From: a bacterium
GTDB lineage: Bacteria > Ratteibacteria > UBA8468 > B48-G9 > JAFGKM01
NCBI GenBank assembly: GCA_035370465.1
Contig: DAOOVW010000001.1
Coordinates: 1 to 58,241, forward strand
Length of the DNA: 58,241 bases
Direction: 5' to 3'
This document shows positions 1 to 7,981 of this stretch, in pieces (positions within the stretch are counted from its first letter, which is position 1; every line of letters begins with the position of its first letter). The notes beneath the pieces are model-generated. The model was not told the origin of the DNA and did no database searches. It worked only from the letters and a program-made list of their open reading frames with translations. The position numbers and the translations under genes are program-made.

Positions 1-57
1 GGTATTGTTAATGGGAAAGACCCTTCTGCTTTTAAAACATTTATTCTTGTTGATTAA
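1..57 (+). CDS. C-terminal end of a gene cut by the window edge
   Basis: The first bases are open in frame 1 for 18 codons and end in TAA at 55-57, encoding a tail that finishes in KTFILVD. Nothing in it identifies a family. It is called coding only because the frame runs in from the edge and stops about 100 bases before the next ribosome binding site. A chance open frame of this length is quite possible. Confidence 0.35.
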   Translation, partial: GIVNGKDPSAFKTFILVD

Positions 58-168
58 AAATTTAAAAGAGCTGTAATAATTTAGTTTTTTGACCGAAACA
101 TACAAAAGAAATGTGGTAAATTCTCAGTAAATCCCAGAGAAATTTTATTAAGAGAGGAGGTGATAGAA

Positions 169-852
169 ATGAATAGAAGAAAAGAGAGTATTTCAGTGTC
201 CGATGAGTATTGTGGCGGAGGGTTTACCCTGATAGAGTTGCTTGTGGTAATCGCGATAATAGCGATTTTAGCAGCTATGTTATTACCTGCTTTATCACAG
301 GCAAGGGAGAAAGCAAGACAGTCTGTATGTATGAATAACTTAAAACAGTTGGGATTAGCAATCCAGATGTATGTTCAAGATAATGATGGCTGGCTTCCTA
401 ATATGTATGATGGGACTTACTGGCCAACAAAACTTTCTATGTATATAGGAGGGGCAACTTTTACTTTTGTTCCTTGGAATCCAGGATGGTCAGCAGGAAC
501 ACCAAAGAGAGTAAAGGATGTATTTATTTGTCCAAGTGGAATAAAAGAATTACATTGGGGAATAAATTATGCATATAATAAAACAATAGGGGATTATACT
601 CCAAGATGGGGGTATCCTACTGTTAGTTATTGTGATCCTGAGAAACTTGATAGAATAAAGAATCCTACACGTGTATTTTTAGTAATTGATCAACGGACTA
701 AATCTTGTTCAGAAATTGGAAACGATTGGAATGCTGGGTATGTTGATTACAGGCATAATGATGGAGCAAATGTATTATGGGCAGATTCACATGTAAATTG
801 GGCTTCTCGTTCAGAAGTTGCAAGGTGGAGAGCAACAGAGTGGGTACCATAA
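169..852 (+). CDS. prepilin-type N-terminal cleavage/methylation protein, DUF1559-like
   Basis: A type IV pilin/type II secretion pseudopilin-like protein of 227 aa. The leader ends in GG followed by FTLIELLVVIAIIAILAAM, the class III prepilin peptidase site (cleavage before F, Glu at +5) with its hydrophobic helix. The following region (ARQSVCMNNLKQLGLAIQMY) and a C-terminal H-x-DGANVLWADSHV stretch are typical of the large DUF1559-like families of planctomycete-like bacteria. The ATG at 169 is chosen because AGGAGG at 155-160 lies 8 bases upstream; a GTG at 160 overlaps that site. Exported and membrane-anchored by inference. It may be a surface pseudopilin serving the neighbouring glycan genes, but its role is unknown. 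Confidence 0.85.
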   Translation: MNRRKESISVSDEYCGGGFTLIELLVVIAIIAILAAMLLPALSQAREKARQSVCMNNLKQLGLAIQMYVQDNDGWLPNMYDGTYWPTKLSMYIGGATFTFVPWNPGWSAGTPKRVKDVFICPSGIKELHWGINYAYNKTIGDYTPRWGYPTVSYCDPEKLDRIKNPTRVFLVIDQRTKSCSEIGNDWNAGYVDYRHNDGANVLWADSHVNWASRSEVARWRATEWVP

Positions 853-869
853 AAAAGGAGGAAAAAAGA

Positions 870-980
870 ATGAGAAGAGTTGGAGTTTATGTATTTTTAG
901 TATGTTTTTTATTTTCATTTATAGCAAAAGCAGACAATTTATTAAAGAACCCGGCCAATATATACGAGGAAGATTATTAA
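870..980 (+). CDS. short signal-peptide ORF, probably the detached N-terminus of the next gene
   Basis: A 36-codon ORF with a strong GGAGG (857-861) before ATG 870. It encodes an n-region MRR, a hydrophobic core (VYVFLVCFLFSFIA) and an AKA-D cleavage-like site, then NLLKNPANIYEEDY and a stop. Sequences such as NLLKNP commonly open the mature part of secreted carbohydrate-active proteins. The stop lies one base before the ATG of a beta-propeller gene that has no signal peptide of its own. The simplest reading is a frame-broken or recombined N-terminus. A translationally coupled leader peptide is the alternative. Confidence 0.5.
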   Translation: MRRVGVYVFLVCFLFSFIAKADNLLKNPANIYEEDY

Positions 981-981
981 A

Positions 982-2463
982 ATGATAGAAAAAAATCTTT
1001 ATTTATCCACTGCTATTCCGATTACTGATATATCATCTCGAATGTTCTTCTTTGAAGAAAACCAGCCATCAATTTCTTTTGGAATTCATAAAGTTTATGC
1101 ACCTATTACCAAGGTACCTATTATAATGAAAGGACTAACTAAAAATACCATATCAGTTTCTTCCTTTGCCAGTACTATCATAAAACTTGGTCCATCCCAT
1201 TATCGACTCTATTCAACAAATTATCCGTTTAGTTTCAAAACAATGTATATTGCGTTATGGGAATCTGGAGATGGGATAATCTGGTATCCTCTAAAAGTTA
1301 GTAGACACGGCAAATTTTCATCTAACAGTATATGCATTAATGGAATCCCGGGGAATCAAGATATGATAGGTCAACCCCAGGTTCTTCATTTAGCTGATAA
1401 TGTGTGGTATATGTATTTCTGGAAACATAAAGAAGGACATTGTCGTTACTTAAGAGCGGAGAGTCGGGATGGATTAAACTGGGCCGTTGTGGATTTTGAT
1501 AATCCTGTGTTGTATCACCCCAACGACCAAGGATTGTATGCATGGGCAATGGGAATTTCTTTACGTAAGATTAAAAACCTACAGATAACAAGGAAAGAAG
1601 CTGAAAAACATTTGAAGTTAATTTCCAATGATGCTACTTATGTTTATTACAACGAATATCTAAAACGGTTTGAATGTTATTCTGTCTGGCTCCATCCTGA
1701 AGTTAGGGAAAGATCAAGATACAAAGGAGAAGCAGGAAAACCAAAAGGTATTATACGCTTTATTCACAAACGTGTCAGTAGCGATGGGATAAACTGGAGT
1801 TATCCTGAAGTAATTCTTTTGCCCGATTACCGGGACCCATGGGATTTACAATTTTATTATTTATCTGTACAGTGGCATGATAAGTGGTTGATTGGTAACT
1901 TAGGATATTACAGGACCGAAGAGGGGCAGGATACAACTGATATGGATTTATGTTTCTCAAAAGATGGGCAATCTTGGCATCGGCCAGTAAGAGGTGGATT
2001 TATTCCTCGTGTTGAAAATAAACCAGATGCTATGGGTATTTATGCTCCTAATACTTGGATAGACAAAGGAAACAAATGGTTGTGCCTTTATACTGGAACA
2101 CCGGACCCTCATGATGAAGATATACATCGTGCTTCAATTATGGGTGCAACATTTGATAAAAACCGCTTTGTAGGGTTGCAAGCAGGCAAAGTTACTGGCG
2201 GTTTTTTAAGTGATGTTTTTATCCTCCAGAATGCCAATATAAAAGTAGATGCTTGTATCAAAGGATGGATGCGTGCAGAGATATGTGATGCTTTTGGAAA
2301 TGCAATTAAAGATTTCCATCTTATGGATTCTTATGTTATTTCTGGTGATAAATCAGAACATATTCTACGCTGGAAGCAATCAGATACCAAGGATCTAAAA
2401 TATAGAGCGTTGAGATTGAGAATAGAATTTAGAGAAGGAGTTATTTATAGTTTTTGTTTTTAA
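982..2463 (+). CDS. GH32/GH43-like five-bladed beta-propeller protein
   Basis: A 493-aa protein resembling the GH32/43/68 superfamily. The body carries repeated W-[YI]-M-Y-[FW] and S-x-DG-x-x-W strands (ESRDGLNWAVVDFDNPVLY, SSDGINWSYPEV, SKDGQSWHRPV), an RDPW motif and MGIYAPNTW. The C-terminal 85 residues form a jelly-roll-like module ending RALRLRIEFREGVIYSFCF, as in uncharacterised GH32-like proteins. No catalytic acids can be assigned with confidence. It has no signal peptide; the preceding 36-codon ORF supplies one out of context. Arg codons are roughly half CGN, whereas its right-hand neighbours use almost only AGA, suggesting a separate origin. Start ATG 982 has only a weak GAGGA 11 bases upstream. 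Confidence 0.65.
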   Translation: MIEKNLYLSTAIPITDISSRMFFFEENQPSISFGIHKVYAPITKVPIIMKGLTKNTISVSSFASTIIKLGPSHYRLYSTNYPFSFKTMYIALWESGDGIIWYPLKVSRHGKFSSNSICINGIPGNQDMIGQPQVLHLADNVWYMYFWKHKEGHCRYLRAESRDGLNWAVVDFDNPVLYHPNDQGLYAWAMGISLRKIKNLQITRKEAEKHLKLISNDATYVYYNEYLKRFECYSVWLHPEVRERSRYKGEAGKPKGIIRFIHKRVSSDGINWSYPEVILLPDYRDPWDLQFYYLSVQWHDKWLIGNLGYYRTEEGQDTTDMDLCFSKDGQSWHRPVRGGFIPRVENKPDAMGIYAPNTWIDKGNKWLCLYTGTPDPHDEDIHRASIMGATFDKNRFVGLQAGKVTGGFLSDVFILQNANIKVDACIKGWMRAEICDAFGNAIKDFHLMDSYVISGDKSEHILRWKQSDTKDLKYRALRLRIEFREGVIYSFCF

Positions 2464-2514
2464 TAAAAAAGGAATATTGTTGTAAACCCTGTAGAGTAAA
2501 AGAATGACATATAT

Positions 2515-2528
2515 AGAGAGAGAGAGAG
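2515..2528. repeat. (AG)7 microsatellite
   Basis: Seven AG units in the 225-base gap between the GH32/43-like gene and the first sialidase-like gene. The rest of this gap shows no ORF, RNA or clear promoter that I can support. Confidence 0.7.
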
Positions 2529-2688
2529 TACCTTTTATAAGTTTTAATGTACGTATCTACTAATTATGGTTCTCTTTTAAAAAAGTTGTAGTAATATTTG
2601 TCCAAAGGATTCCCATGGCGTATTTTATAATCCGTAGTCAAAAGTGAGTAGGCAACGGGCGAGGATTTGGATTAGATATAATAAGAAA

Positions 2689-3912
2689 ATGGAAATGAAA
2701 GTACATAAAAGAATTTTAATACCAATTAAAGAAGAAAAACATAAGTACAAAGAGGATACATCTTTCGGGACATCAATTATGATGGTAAATACAACATATA
2801 CAAAAAAAGATGGTTTACATTTACTTCAACTATATTCTGAAGAAGTAGCATCTGATACATCGGGTAAATGCTTCCAAAGAACAAGTAAAGACAATGGGAA
2901 AACATGGTCAAATCCCATATTAGTTTTTGAACCACAAGAAACAGAAGAAGGAGTTATAAGATGGGGAGAAAGTTGTTTATTTTTAGATGAGGGAAAAGAA
3001 TGTATTTTCCATTTTTATAATTTACATCTTTACCCTAAAAATATTTTTTCAAGAGAAGTTCAAGAATACACCAGGATATTCTATAGAATAAGTTTTGATG
3101 AAGGAAAAACATTTAGTAATGGTAAGCAAATAATTCAAAAGGGATTTAACGAAACCAATTGGGCAGAAGATGTAATATATGGTAAAAATAGCATTGCAAT
3201 ATCATTTTGTGCTCCTTTAAAACTTAACAGTGGGAAAATACTTTTGCCATGTCAAAAAGTTCCTTTAGAGCATAAAGGAGACAATCCATTTCTTATTTCA
3301 TATGTAGCAGGGTGTTTTATTGGTGAATGGAAGGGACAAGAGATAGAATGGGAATTAAGTCAAATGGTAAAAATAGACCCACAATTATCTTCAAGAGGTC
3401 TATGTGAACCAACAATCGCCCAACTTTATAATGGAGAACTCTTAATGATAATGAGAGGAAGTAATTATACAATTCCTTCTGTACCTGGATATAAATGGTT
3501 TTCAATATCAAAAGATAGTGGTTATACCTGGTCAAGTCCAACACCATTAAAATATGATACAGGAGAAAATTTCTTTTCACCTGCTACTGGTTCAAGATTA
3601 ATTCGTAGTACAAAAAATAAGAAACTATACTGGATTGGAAATATTGTAAAAGAAAATCCTGATGGTAATAGACCAAGATATCCATTACAGATAGCAGAAG
3701 TTGATGAAGAAAAGAAAGCAATAAAAAAACATACAGTAAATATAATTGAAGATAAAAGAGAAAGTGATTCACCTTTTGTTCAATTCTCAAATTTCAGAGT
3801 ATATGAAGATAGAGAAACAGGAGAGTTTGTCTTAATAATGGCAAGAATACAGGAAAGAGGAGAAAAAGACCTTAGTTCTCCTGCTTATGAATACAGAATA
3901 GAAGTTTTATAA
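2689..3912 (+). CDS. sialidase-like (BNR/Asp-box) beta-propeller protein
   Basis: A 407-aa six-bladed-propeller type protein of the sialidase superfamily. Asp-box motifs are visible: SKDNGKTWS, ISFDEGKTFS and ISKDSGYTWSS. Family members cleave or bind terminal sialic acids or related acidic sugars; whether this one is catalytic cannot be told from motifs alone. The frame is open from GTG 2644, but ATG 2689 (MEMKVHKR) or 2695 is the likelier start because the extension is Arg-rich and unlike the family. No convincing ribosome binding site is visible. There is no signal peptide, so a cytoplasmic role on imported glycans is possible. It opens the sugar cluster, 7 bases before an oxidoreductase. 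Confidence 0.75.
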   Translation: MEMKVHKRILIPIKEEKHKYKEDTSFGTSIMMVNTTYTKKDGLHLLQLYSEEVASDTSGKCFQRTSKDNGKTWSNPILVFEPQETEEGVIRWGESCLFLDEGKECIFHFYNLHLYPKNIFSREVQEYTRIFYRISFDEGKTFSNGKQIIQKGFNETNWAEDVIYGKNSIAISFCAPLKLNSGKILLPCQKVPLEHKGDNPFLISYVAGCFIGEWKGQEIEWELSQMVKIDPQLSSRGLCEPTIAQLYNGELLMIMRGSNYTIPSVPGYKWFSISKDSGYTWSSPTPLKYDTGENFFSPATGSRLIRSTKNKKLYWIGNIVKENPDGNRPRYPLQIAEVDEEKKAIKKHTVNIIEDKRESDSPFVQFSNFRVYEDRETGEFVLIMARIQERGEKDLSSPAYEYRIEVL

Positions 3913-3919
3913 ATATAAA

Positions 3920-4945
3920 ATGGGAAAAATGAAATTTCTTGTTATTGGTTTAGGTTCAATGGGAAGGCGAAGAATAAGATGTCTTCAGTATTTAGGAGAA
4001 AAAGATATTATTGGATTTGATATCAGGAAGGATAGATATGAAGAAACAGAAAAAAAATATGGAATTAAGACATTTTCTGACTTTAATGAGGCATGTGGGC
4101 AAAATCCAAATGTATTTATAATATCTGTTCCAAGTAATTTACATCATTTTTATGCAATGGAAGCAGTGAAAAGAAATAAACACTTTTTCACTGAAAGTAA
4201 TTTCCTTCCCGAAGGAATTGATGATTTAGTAAAAGTAGAAAAAGAAGGAAAAATTATTTGTGTTCCAAGTTTTACTATGCCCCACCATCCGTCAGTTAAA
4301 ATAATGAGGTCTGGTATTGAGGAAGGTAAGATAGGGAAAGTATATTCTTTTACCTATCACCTATCTTCTTACCTGCCTGAGTGGCATCCGTGGGAGGACT
4401 ACAGGGATGTTTATTATGGGAAGAAGGAGACACCTGGCTCAAAAGAAATGGTTGCCTTTGAACTTACATGGATTGTCTGGCTACTTGGAAGAGTTCAGGA
4501 AGTATGTGCGTTTAAATCAAAAATGTCCTCTCTTGAGATTGAATTTGAGGATACATATCAAATAATATTGAAACTAAAAAATGGGGTATTGGGACACCTT
4601 CTTATAGATGTTGCATCACTGCCATCTGGAAGGAATATGAAGATTTTAGGAGAGAAAGGAACATTTTGCTGGAATTCTGAAGAAGAGATTATCAAGTGGT
4701 TTAACACTGAAAAGAGAAAATGGGAAGAGATAAAGGGAGACAAAGGTATTGAGGAGGCAGGTTATTCAGTCCATACTCATGAGGAGATGTACATAGAAGA
4801 GATGGAGAACTTTGTAAAGACGGTGAGGGGAGAAAAGAAGTATCCTTATACATTTACTCAAGAGAAACATATAATAGATATCCTTGTAGCAATAGAGCAA
4901 AGTATTTCTCAAAAAATAGTAATGGAGGTGGAAGATGAGGTGTAG
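3920..4945 (+). CDS. Gfo/Idh/MocA-family protein, divergent (ESN in place of EKP)
   Basis: A 341-aa protein with an N-terminal Rossmann fold (FLVIGLGSMGRRRIR) of the Gfo/Idh/MocA sugar oxidoreductase family. The usual E-K-P loop, whose Lys takes part in catalysis and cofactor binding, reads E92-S93-N94. The GGG-x-x-x-D-x-x-x-H-x-x-D catalytic segment is replaced by GSKEMVAFELTWIVWLLG, with no His/Asp pair. Such divergent paralogs accompany class III aminotransferases in nonulosonate-type clusters as far as I recall. It may use another catalytic set or be a binding protein. It overlaps the downstream aminotransferase gene by 11 bases, implying co-translation. Start is ATG 3920 or 3929. Confidence 0.75.
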   Translation: MGKMKFLVIGLGSMGRRRIRCLQYLGEKDIIGFDIRKDRYEETEKKYGIKTFSDFNEACGQNPNVFIISVPSNLHHFYAMEAVKRNKHFFTESNFLPEGIDDLVKVEKEGKIICVPSFTMPHHPSVKIMRSGIEEGKIGKVYSFTYHLSSYLPEWHPWEDYRDVYYGKKETPGSKEMVAFELTWIVWLLGRVQEVCAFKSKMSSLEIEFEDTYQIILKLKNGVLGHLLIDVASLPSGRNMKILGEKGTFCWNSEEEIIKWFNTEKRKWEEIKGDKGIEEAGYSVHTHEEMYIEEMENFVKTVRGEKKYPYTFTQEKHIIDILVAIEQSISQKIVMEVEDEV

Positions 4946-6245
4946 AAAAGGACAAAAATTGTGGCAAAAAGCAAAAAAAATTATACCAGGTGGAACTCAA
5001 CTTCTTTCAAAAACATCAGAACAGTTTTTACCAGAATATTGGCCTTCATACTACAAAAAAGCAAAAGGAATAAGTGTCTGGGACCTTGATGGGAATAAAT
5101 TTCTAGATTTTTCTATAATGGGAGTGGGTAGTTGTATTCTTGGATATGCTGACCCTGATGTTAATAAAGATGTAAAAAAAGTTATAAATAATGGAAATAT
5201 GTGCACACTTAATTCACCTGAAGAAGTTGAATTAGCGGAATTGCTTTTAAAAATACATCCTTGGGCAGGAAAAGTAAGATATGCAAGAACAGGTGGAGAA
5301 GCAATGGCAATAGCAGTCAGGATAGGACGTGCTTTTTCTGGTAAAGATAAGATTGCTTTTTGTGGATATCATGGATGGCATGACTGGTACTTATCAGCAA
5401 ATCTTGCAGGAGATAAAAATCTTGATGGTCATCTTTTGCCTGGCTTAAAACCACTTGGCGTTCCTCGTGGTCTTTATGGAACTGCCTTTCCTTTTACTTA
5501 TAATCATATTGAAGAACTTGAGGTAATAATCAAAAACAACGAGATAGGTGTAATTGTAATGGAACCAATAAGAAGTTATTATCCAGAAAATGGTTTTTTA
5601 GAAAAAGTGAGAACTCTTGCTAATAAGAATAAGGCAGTCTTGATATTTGACGAGATAACCAGTGGCTTCCGTATGAAGGTAGGAGGCGCATATACACTTT
5701 TCAATTTAGAGCCAGATATTGTTGTATATGCAAAAGCAATGAGTAATGGTTATCCTATGGCTGCTGTCGTAGGAAGAGAAAACATTATGGATAAAGCAGA
5801 AGAGAGTTTTATCAGCAGTACTTATTGGACTGAAAAAATAGGACCAAATGCTGCATTGGCAACTATTAAAAAAATGAAAAGAGAAAATGTCCCTTCACAC
5901 CTGATAAAAATTGGAGAACAGATAACAAATGGGTGGAAAGAAATAGCAAATGAATGTGGACTGAAAATAAAAATATCTGGTATTCCCCCTCTTACAAAAT
6001 TTTCTTTTTGTTATGAGAATTCACAGGAATTGATAACTCTTTTTACTCAGGAAATGCTTGAAAGGGGATTTCTTGCAAAAGATAGTGTTTATGTTTCATA
6101 TAGTCATAAAGAAACAGATGTCGAAATATATATGTCAGCCGTAAAAGAAGTTTTTAAAAAAATTAAAAAAGGTATAGATACAAACAAAATTAGTAAAATG
6201 CTTAAAGGCCCAGTTGCTCATACAGGATTTAAACGACTTACTTAA
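4935..6245 (+). CDS. class III PLP-dependent aminotransferase, glutamate-1-semialdehyde aminomutase-like
   Basis: A 436-aa fold-type I PLP enzyme. Visible are IIPGGTQLLSK near the N-terminus, GGEAMAIAVRIGRAF for phosphate binding, a CGYHGWHDW motif, IFDEITSGFR with the PLP-ring Asp, and AKAMSNGYPMAAVVG carrying the Schiff-base Lys (about residue 267). The family includes HemL, but the N-terminal TQLLSK-type segment and the sugar-gene setting fit an enzyme that aminates or deaminates a keto-sugar rather than haem synthesis. GGAGGTGG directly precedes ATG 4935, which lies inside the end of the previous gene. The sugar substrate is inferred, not shown. Confidence 0.85.
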   Translation: MRCRKGQKLWQKAKKIIPGGTQLLSKTSEQFLPEYWPSYYKKAKGISVWDLDGNKFLDFSIMGVGSCILGYADPDVNKDVKKVINNGNMCTLNSPEEVELAELLLKIHPWAGKVRYARTGGEAMAIAVRIGRAFSGKDKIAFCGYHGWHDWYLSANLAGDKNLDGHLLPGLKPLGVPRGLYGTAFPFTYNHIEELEVIIKNNEIGVIVMEPIRSYYPENGFLEKVRTLANKNKAVLIFDEITSGFRMKVGGAYTLFNLEPDIVVYAKAMSNGYPMAAVVGRENIMDKAEESFISSTYWTEKIGPNAALATIKKMKRENVPSHLIKIGEQITNGWKEIANECGLKIKISGIPPLTKFSFCYENSQELITLFTQEMLERGFLAKDSVYVSYSHKETDVEIYMSAVKEVFKKIKKGIDTNKISKMLKGPVAHTGFKRLT

Positions 6246-6265
6246 TTTTTAGGAAGAATTTAAAA

Positions 6266-7183
6266 ATGATAGAACTTGCGTTTTTAGGGACAAATGAGGG
6301 AAATGGGCATATATTTTCATGGAGTGCAATTATAAATGGGAAATATGATGAACAACTAATGAAAGAGTGTGGTTATCCAGTTATATATGAATATCTATCA
6401 AAAAACAAAAAAGATATTGGAATTCCGGGAGCAAAGGTAAGTTATGTTTGGACAGAAGATAAAAAATATTCTGAAAAAGTTGCAAAAACAAGTTTTATAG
6501 AAAATGTTATTGATACCCCAGAGCAGGTAATAGGGAAAGTTGATGGAGTTGTTATAACTACAGATATTGGAAGCAACCATTTAAAATTAGCAAAACCATT
6601 TATTGAAGAAAACATACCTGTTTTTATAGATAAACCATTAACAGATAATGAAAAGGACTTAAAAAAATTTATAGAATATTTTAAAGAAGGCAAACCAATT
6701 CTTTCATCATCAAGTTACAGGTATTCCAAGAATATAGATGATTTCTTAAAGGAAAATACTGATAAGATAGAATTTGTAAGGTGTATAATGAACAAGACAT
6801 GGGAGAGATATGGAGTACATGCAATGGAAGGGTTATATAAAATTATGGGTTCAGGGATTAAGAGTGTTATAAATTTAGGAGATAAAAACATAAATGTAGT
6901 TTATATAGAGTATAGTGATGAAAGAAAAGCAGTCATTGAAAATATCTATAATTCTAAAATTACTGACTATGATATTATAACACCAAAGAATACTTATACA
7001 ATTGATGATACAAACACATTTTATATGTTTAAAAAGCAAATGGAGATATTTATCAGATTTATTGATGAAAGAAAATATCCGTATCCATATGAAGAAACGA
7101 TTGAAATAACAAAGGTTATTATAGCAGGAATAATATCCCGTGAGGAGAAAAGAAAAGTTGAACTGAAAGAGATACTATATTAA
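6266..7183 (+). CDS. Gfo/Idh/MocA-family oxidoreductase
   Basis: A 305-aa member of the sugar dehydrogenase family with a less regular Rossmann start (LAFLGTNEGNGHIFSW). It has VVITTDIGSNH at the expected beta4 position and a DKP motif (FIDKPLT) in place of EKP, keeping the important Lys. A His lies in the later catalytic segment (RYGVHAMEGLYKIMG). An NAD(P)-linked redox step on a sugar or sugar acid is likely. AGGAAG precedes ATG 6266 by about 9 bases. It is the second of three Gfo/Idh genes within 5 kb, each of a different subtype, which suggests sequential steps rather than redundancy. Confidence 0.75.
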   Translation: MIELAFLGTNEGNGHIFSWSAIINGKYDEQLMKECGYPVIYEYLSKNKKDIGIPGAKVSYVWTEDKKYSEKVAKTSFIENVIDTPEQVIGKVDGVVITTDIGSNHLKLAKPFIEENIPVFIDKPLTDNEKDLKKFIEYFKEGKPILSSSSYRYSKNIDDFLKENTDKIEFVRCIMNKTWERYGVHAMEGLYKIMGSGIKSVINLGDKNINVVYIEYSDERKAVIENIYNSKITDYDIITPKNTYTIDDTNTFYMFKKQMEIFIRFIDERKYPYPYEETIEITKVIIAGIISREEKRKVELKEILY

Positions 7184-7189
7184 AAAGGA

Positions 7190-7218
7190 GAATATTAGAA
7201 AATGGGAATATTAGAAAA
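7190..7218 (+). repeat. 16-base tandem duplication across the SDR start codon
   Basis: GAATATTAGAAAA occurs at 7190-7202 and again at 7206-7218, a 16-base period. The first copy lies between the ribosome binding site (AAAGGAG) and the ATG at 7202, lengthening the spacer to about 11 bases; the second encodes residues 2-6 of the SDR. It looks like a small slippage duplication. Confidence 0.7.
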
Positions 7219-7981
7219 GTTTTCATTGAAAGGTAAGGTATCCATAGTAACAGGTGGAGCAGGTCTTTATGGGAAAGGTATTGTTGAAGGACTGGCAGAA
7301 GCAGGAGGATGTGTTTATGTTGCATCAAGAAATGTTGAAAACTGCAATAAGTTAGCAGATACATTAAGAAAAAAAGGATACAGTGTTGCAGGGGCAAAAT
7401 TGGACCAGACAGATACGGAAAGTATTAAACAACTAAGAAATAGAGTTATTGATGAACAGGGTAAAATAGATATTCTAATAAATAATGCTGTTTTGAGACC
7501 TATGGAGTCACCTGATGCACCAATAGAGACCTTTGAACTTTCAATGAAGGTCAATGCCACAGGTGTTGTAAATATCACACGACATATTGCAGAGGAGATG
7601 AAAAAGCAGAGGTCAGGGGTAATAATAAATATTGCTTCTATATACGGTGTGCTTGGTATTGACCCTTATCTTTATGAAGGCACTGATATGGGATTAAGTG
7701 GACCTGACTATTTCTTTCATAGAGCAGGAATTATAAATCTTACAAGATATTATGCTTCTCTTCTTGGTCCATATAATATAAGAGTTAACTGTATCTCTCC
7801 AGGTGGGCTTTTTAATAACCAGCATCCTGTGTTTGTTGAGAGATATAACAGAAAAACATTTTTAGGAAGAATGGCAAATAGAGAAGACATAAAAGGAGTA
7901 GTGGTATTTCTTGCATCTGATGCAAGTTCCTATATTACAGGAGCAAATATTATGATGGATGGAGGGCTTTCTGCAAAATGA
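7202..7981 (+). CDS. short-chain dehydrogenase/reductase, PtmA-like, catalytic Lys replaced by Arg
   Basis: A 259-aa classical SDR: TGGAGLYGKG nucleotide-binding turn, NNAV, INIASIYG with the catalytic Ser, and C-terminal ITGANIMMDGG. The segment ISPGGLFNNQ-PVFVERYN matches PtmA-type SDRs of legionaminic/nonulosonate loci as I recall them. The active-site Tyr is Y170, but the YxxxK Lys is Arg (Y-F-F-H-R, codon AGA at 7721-7723), a rare and usually damaging change. The downstream oxidoreductase starts within its stop (ATGA at 7978). A redox step on an amino or deoxy sugar is inferred. Altered chemistry or an inactive partner cannot be excluded. Confidence 0.85.
   Translation: MGILEKFSLKGKVSIVTGGAGLYGKGIVEGLAEAGGCVYVASRNVENCNKLADTLRKKGYSVAGAKLDQTDTESIKQLRNRVIDEQGKIDILINNAVLRPMESPDAPIETFELSMKVNATGVVNITRHIAEEMKKQRSGVIINIASIYGVLGIDPYLYEGTDMGLSGPDYFFHRAGIINLTRYYASLLGPYNIRVNCISPGGLFNNQHPVFVERYNRKTFLGRMANREDIKGVVVFLASDASSYITGANIMMDGGLSAK

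Noticed and set aside
89..121. TTGACC at 89-94 as promoter of the prepilin-like gene
   Set aside because: No acceptable -10 at 16-18 bases; the nearest (GTAAAT) is 21 bases away.
4935..6245. hemL (haem biosynthesis) for the class III aminotransferase
   Set aside because: The N-terminal segment and the sugar-cluster context differ from HemL, and no tetrapyrrole gene is nearby; a sugar aminotransferase is the better reading.
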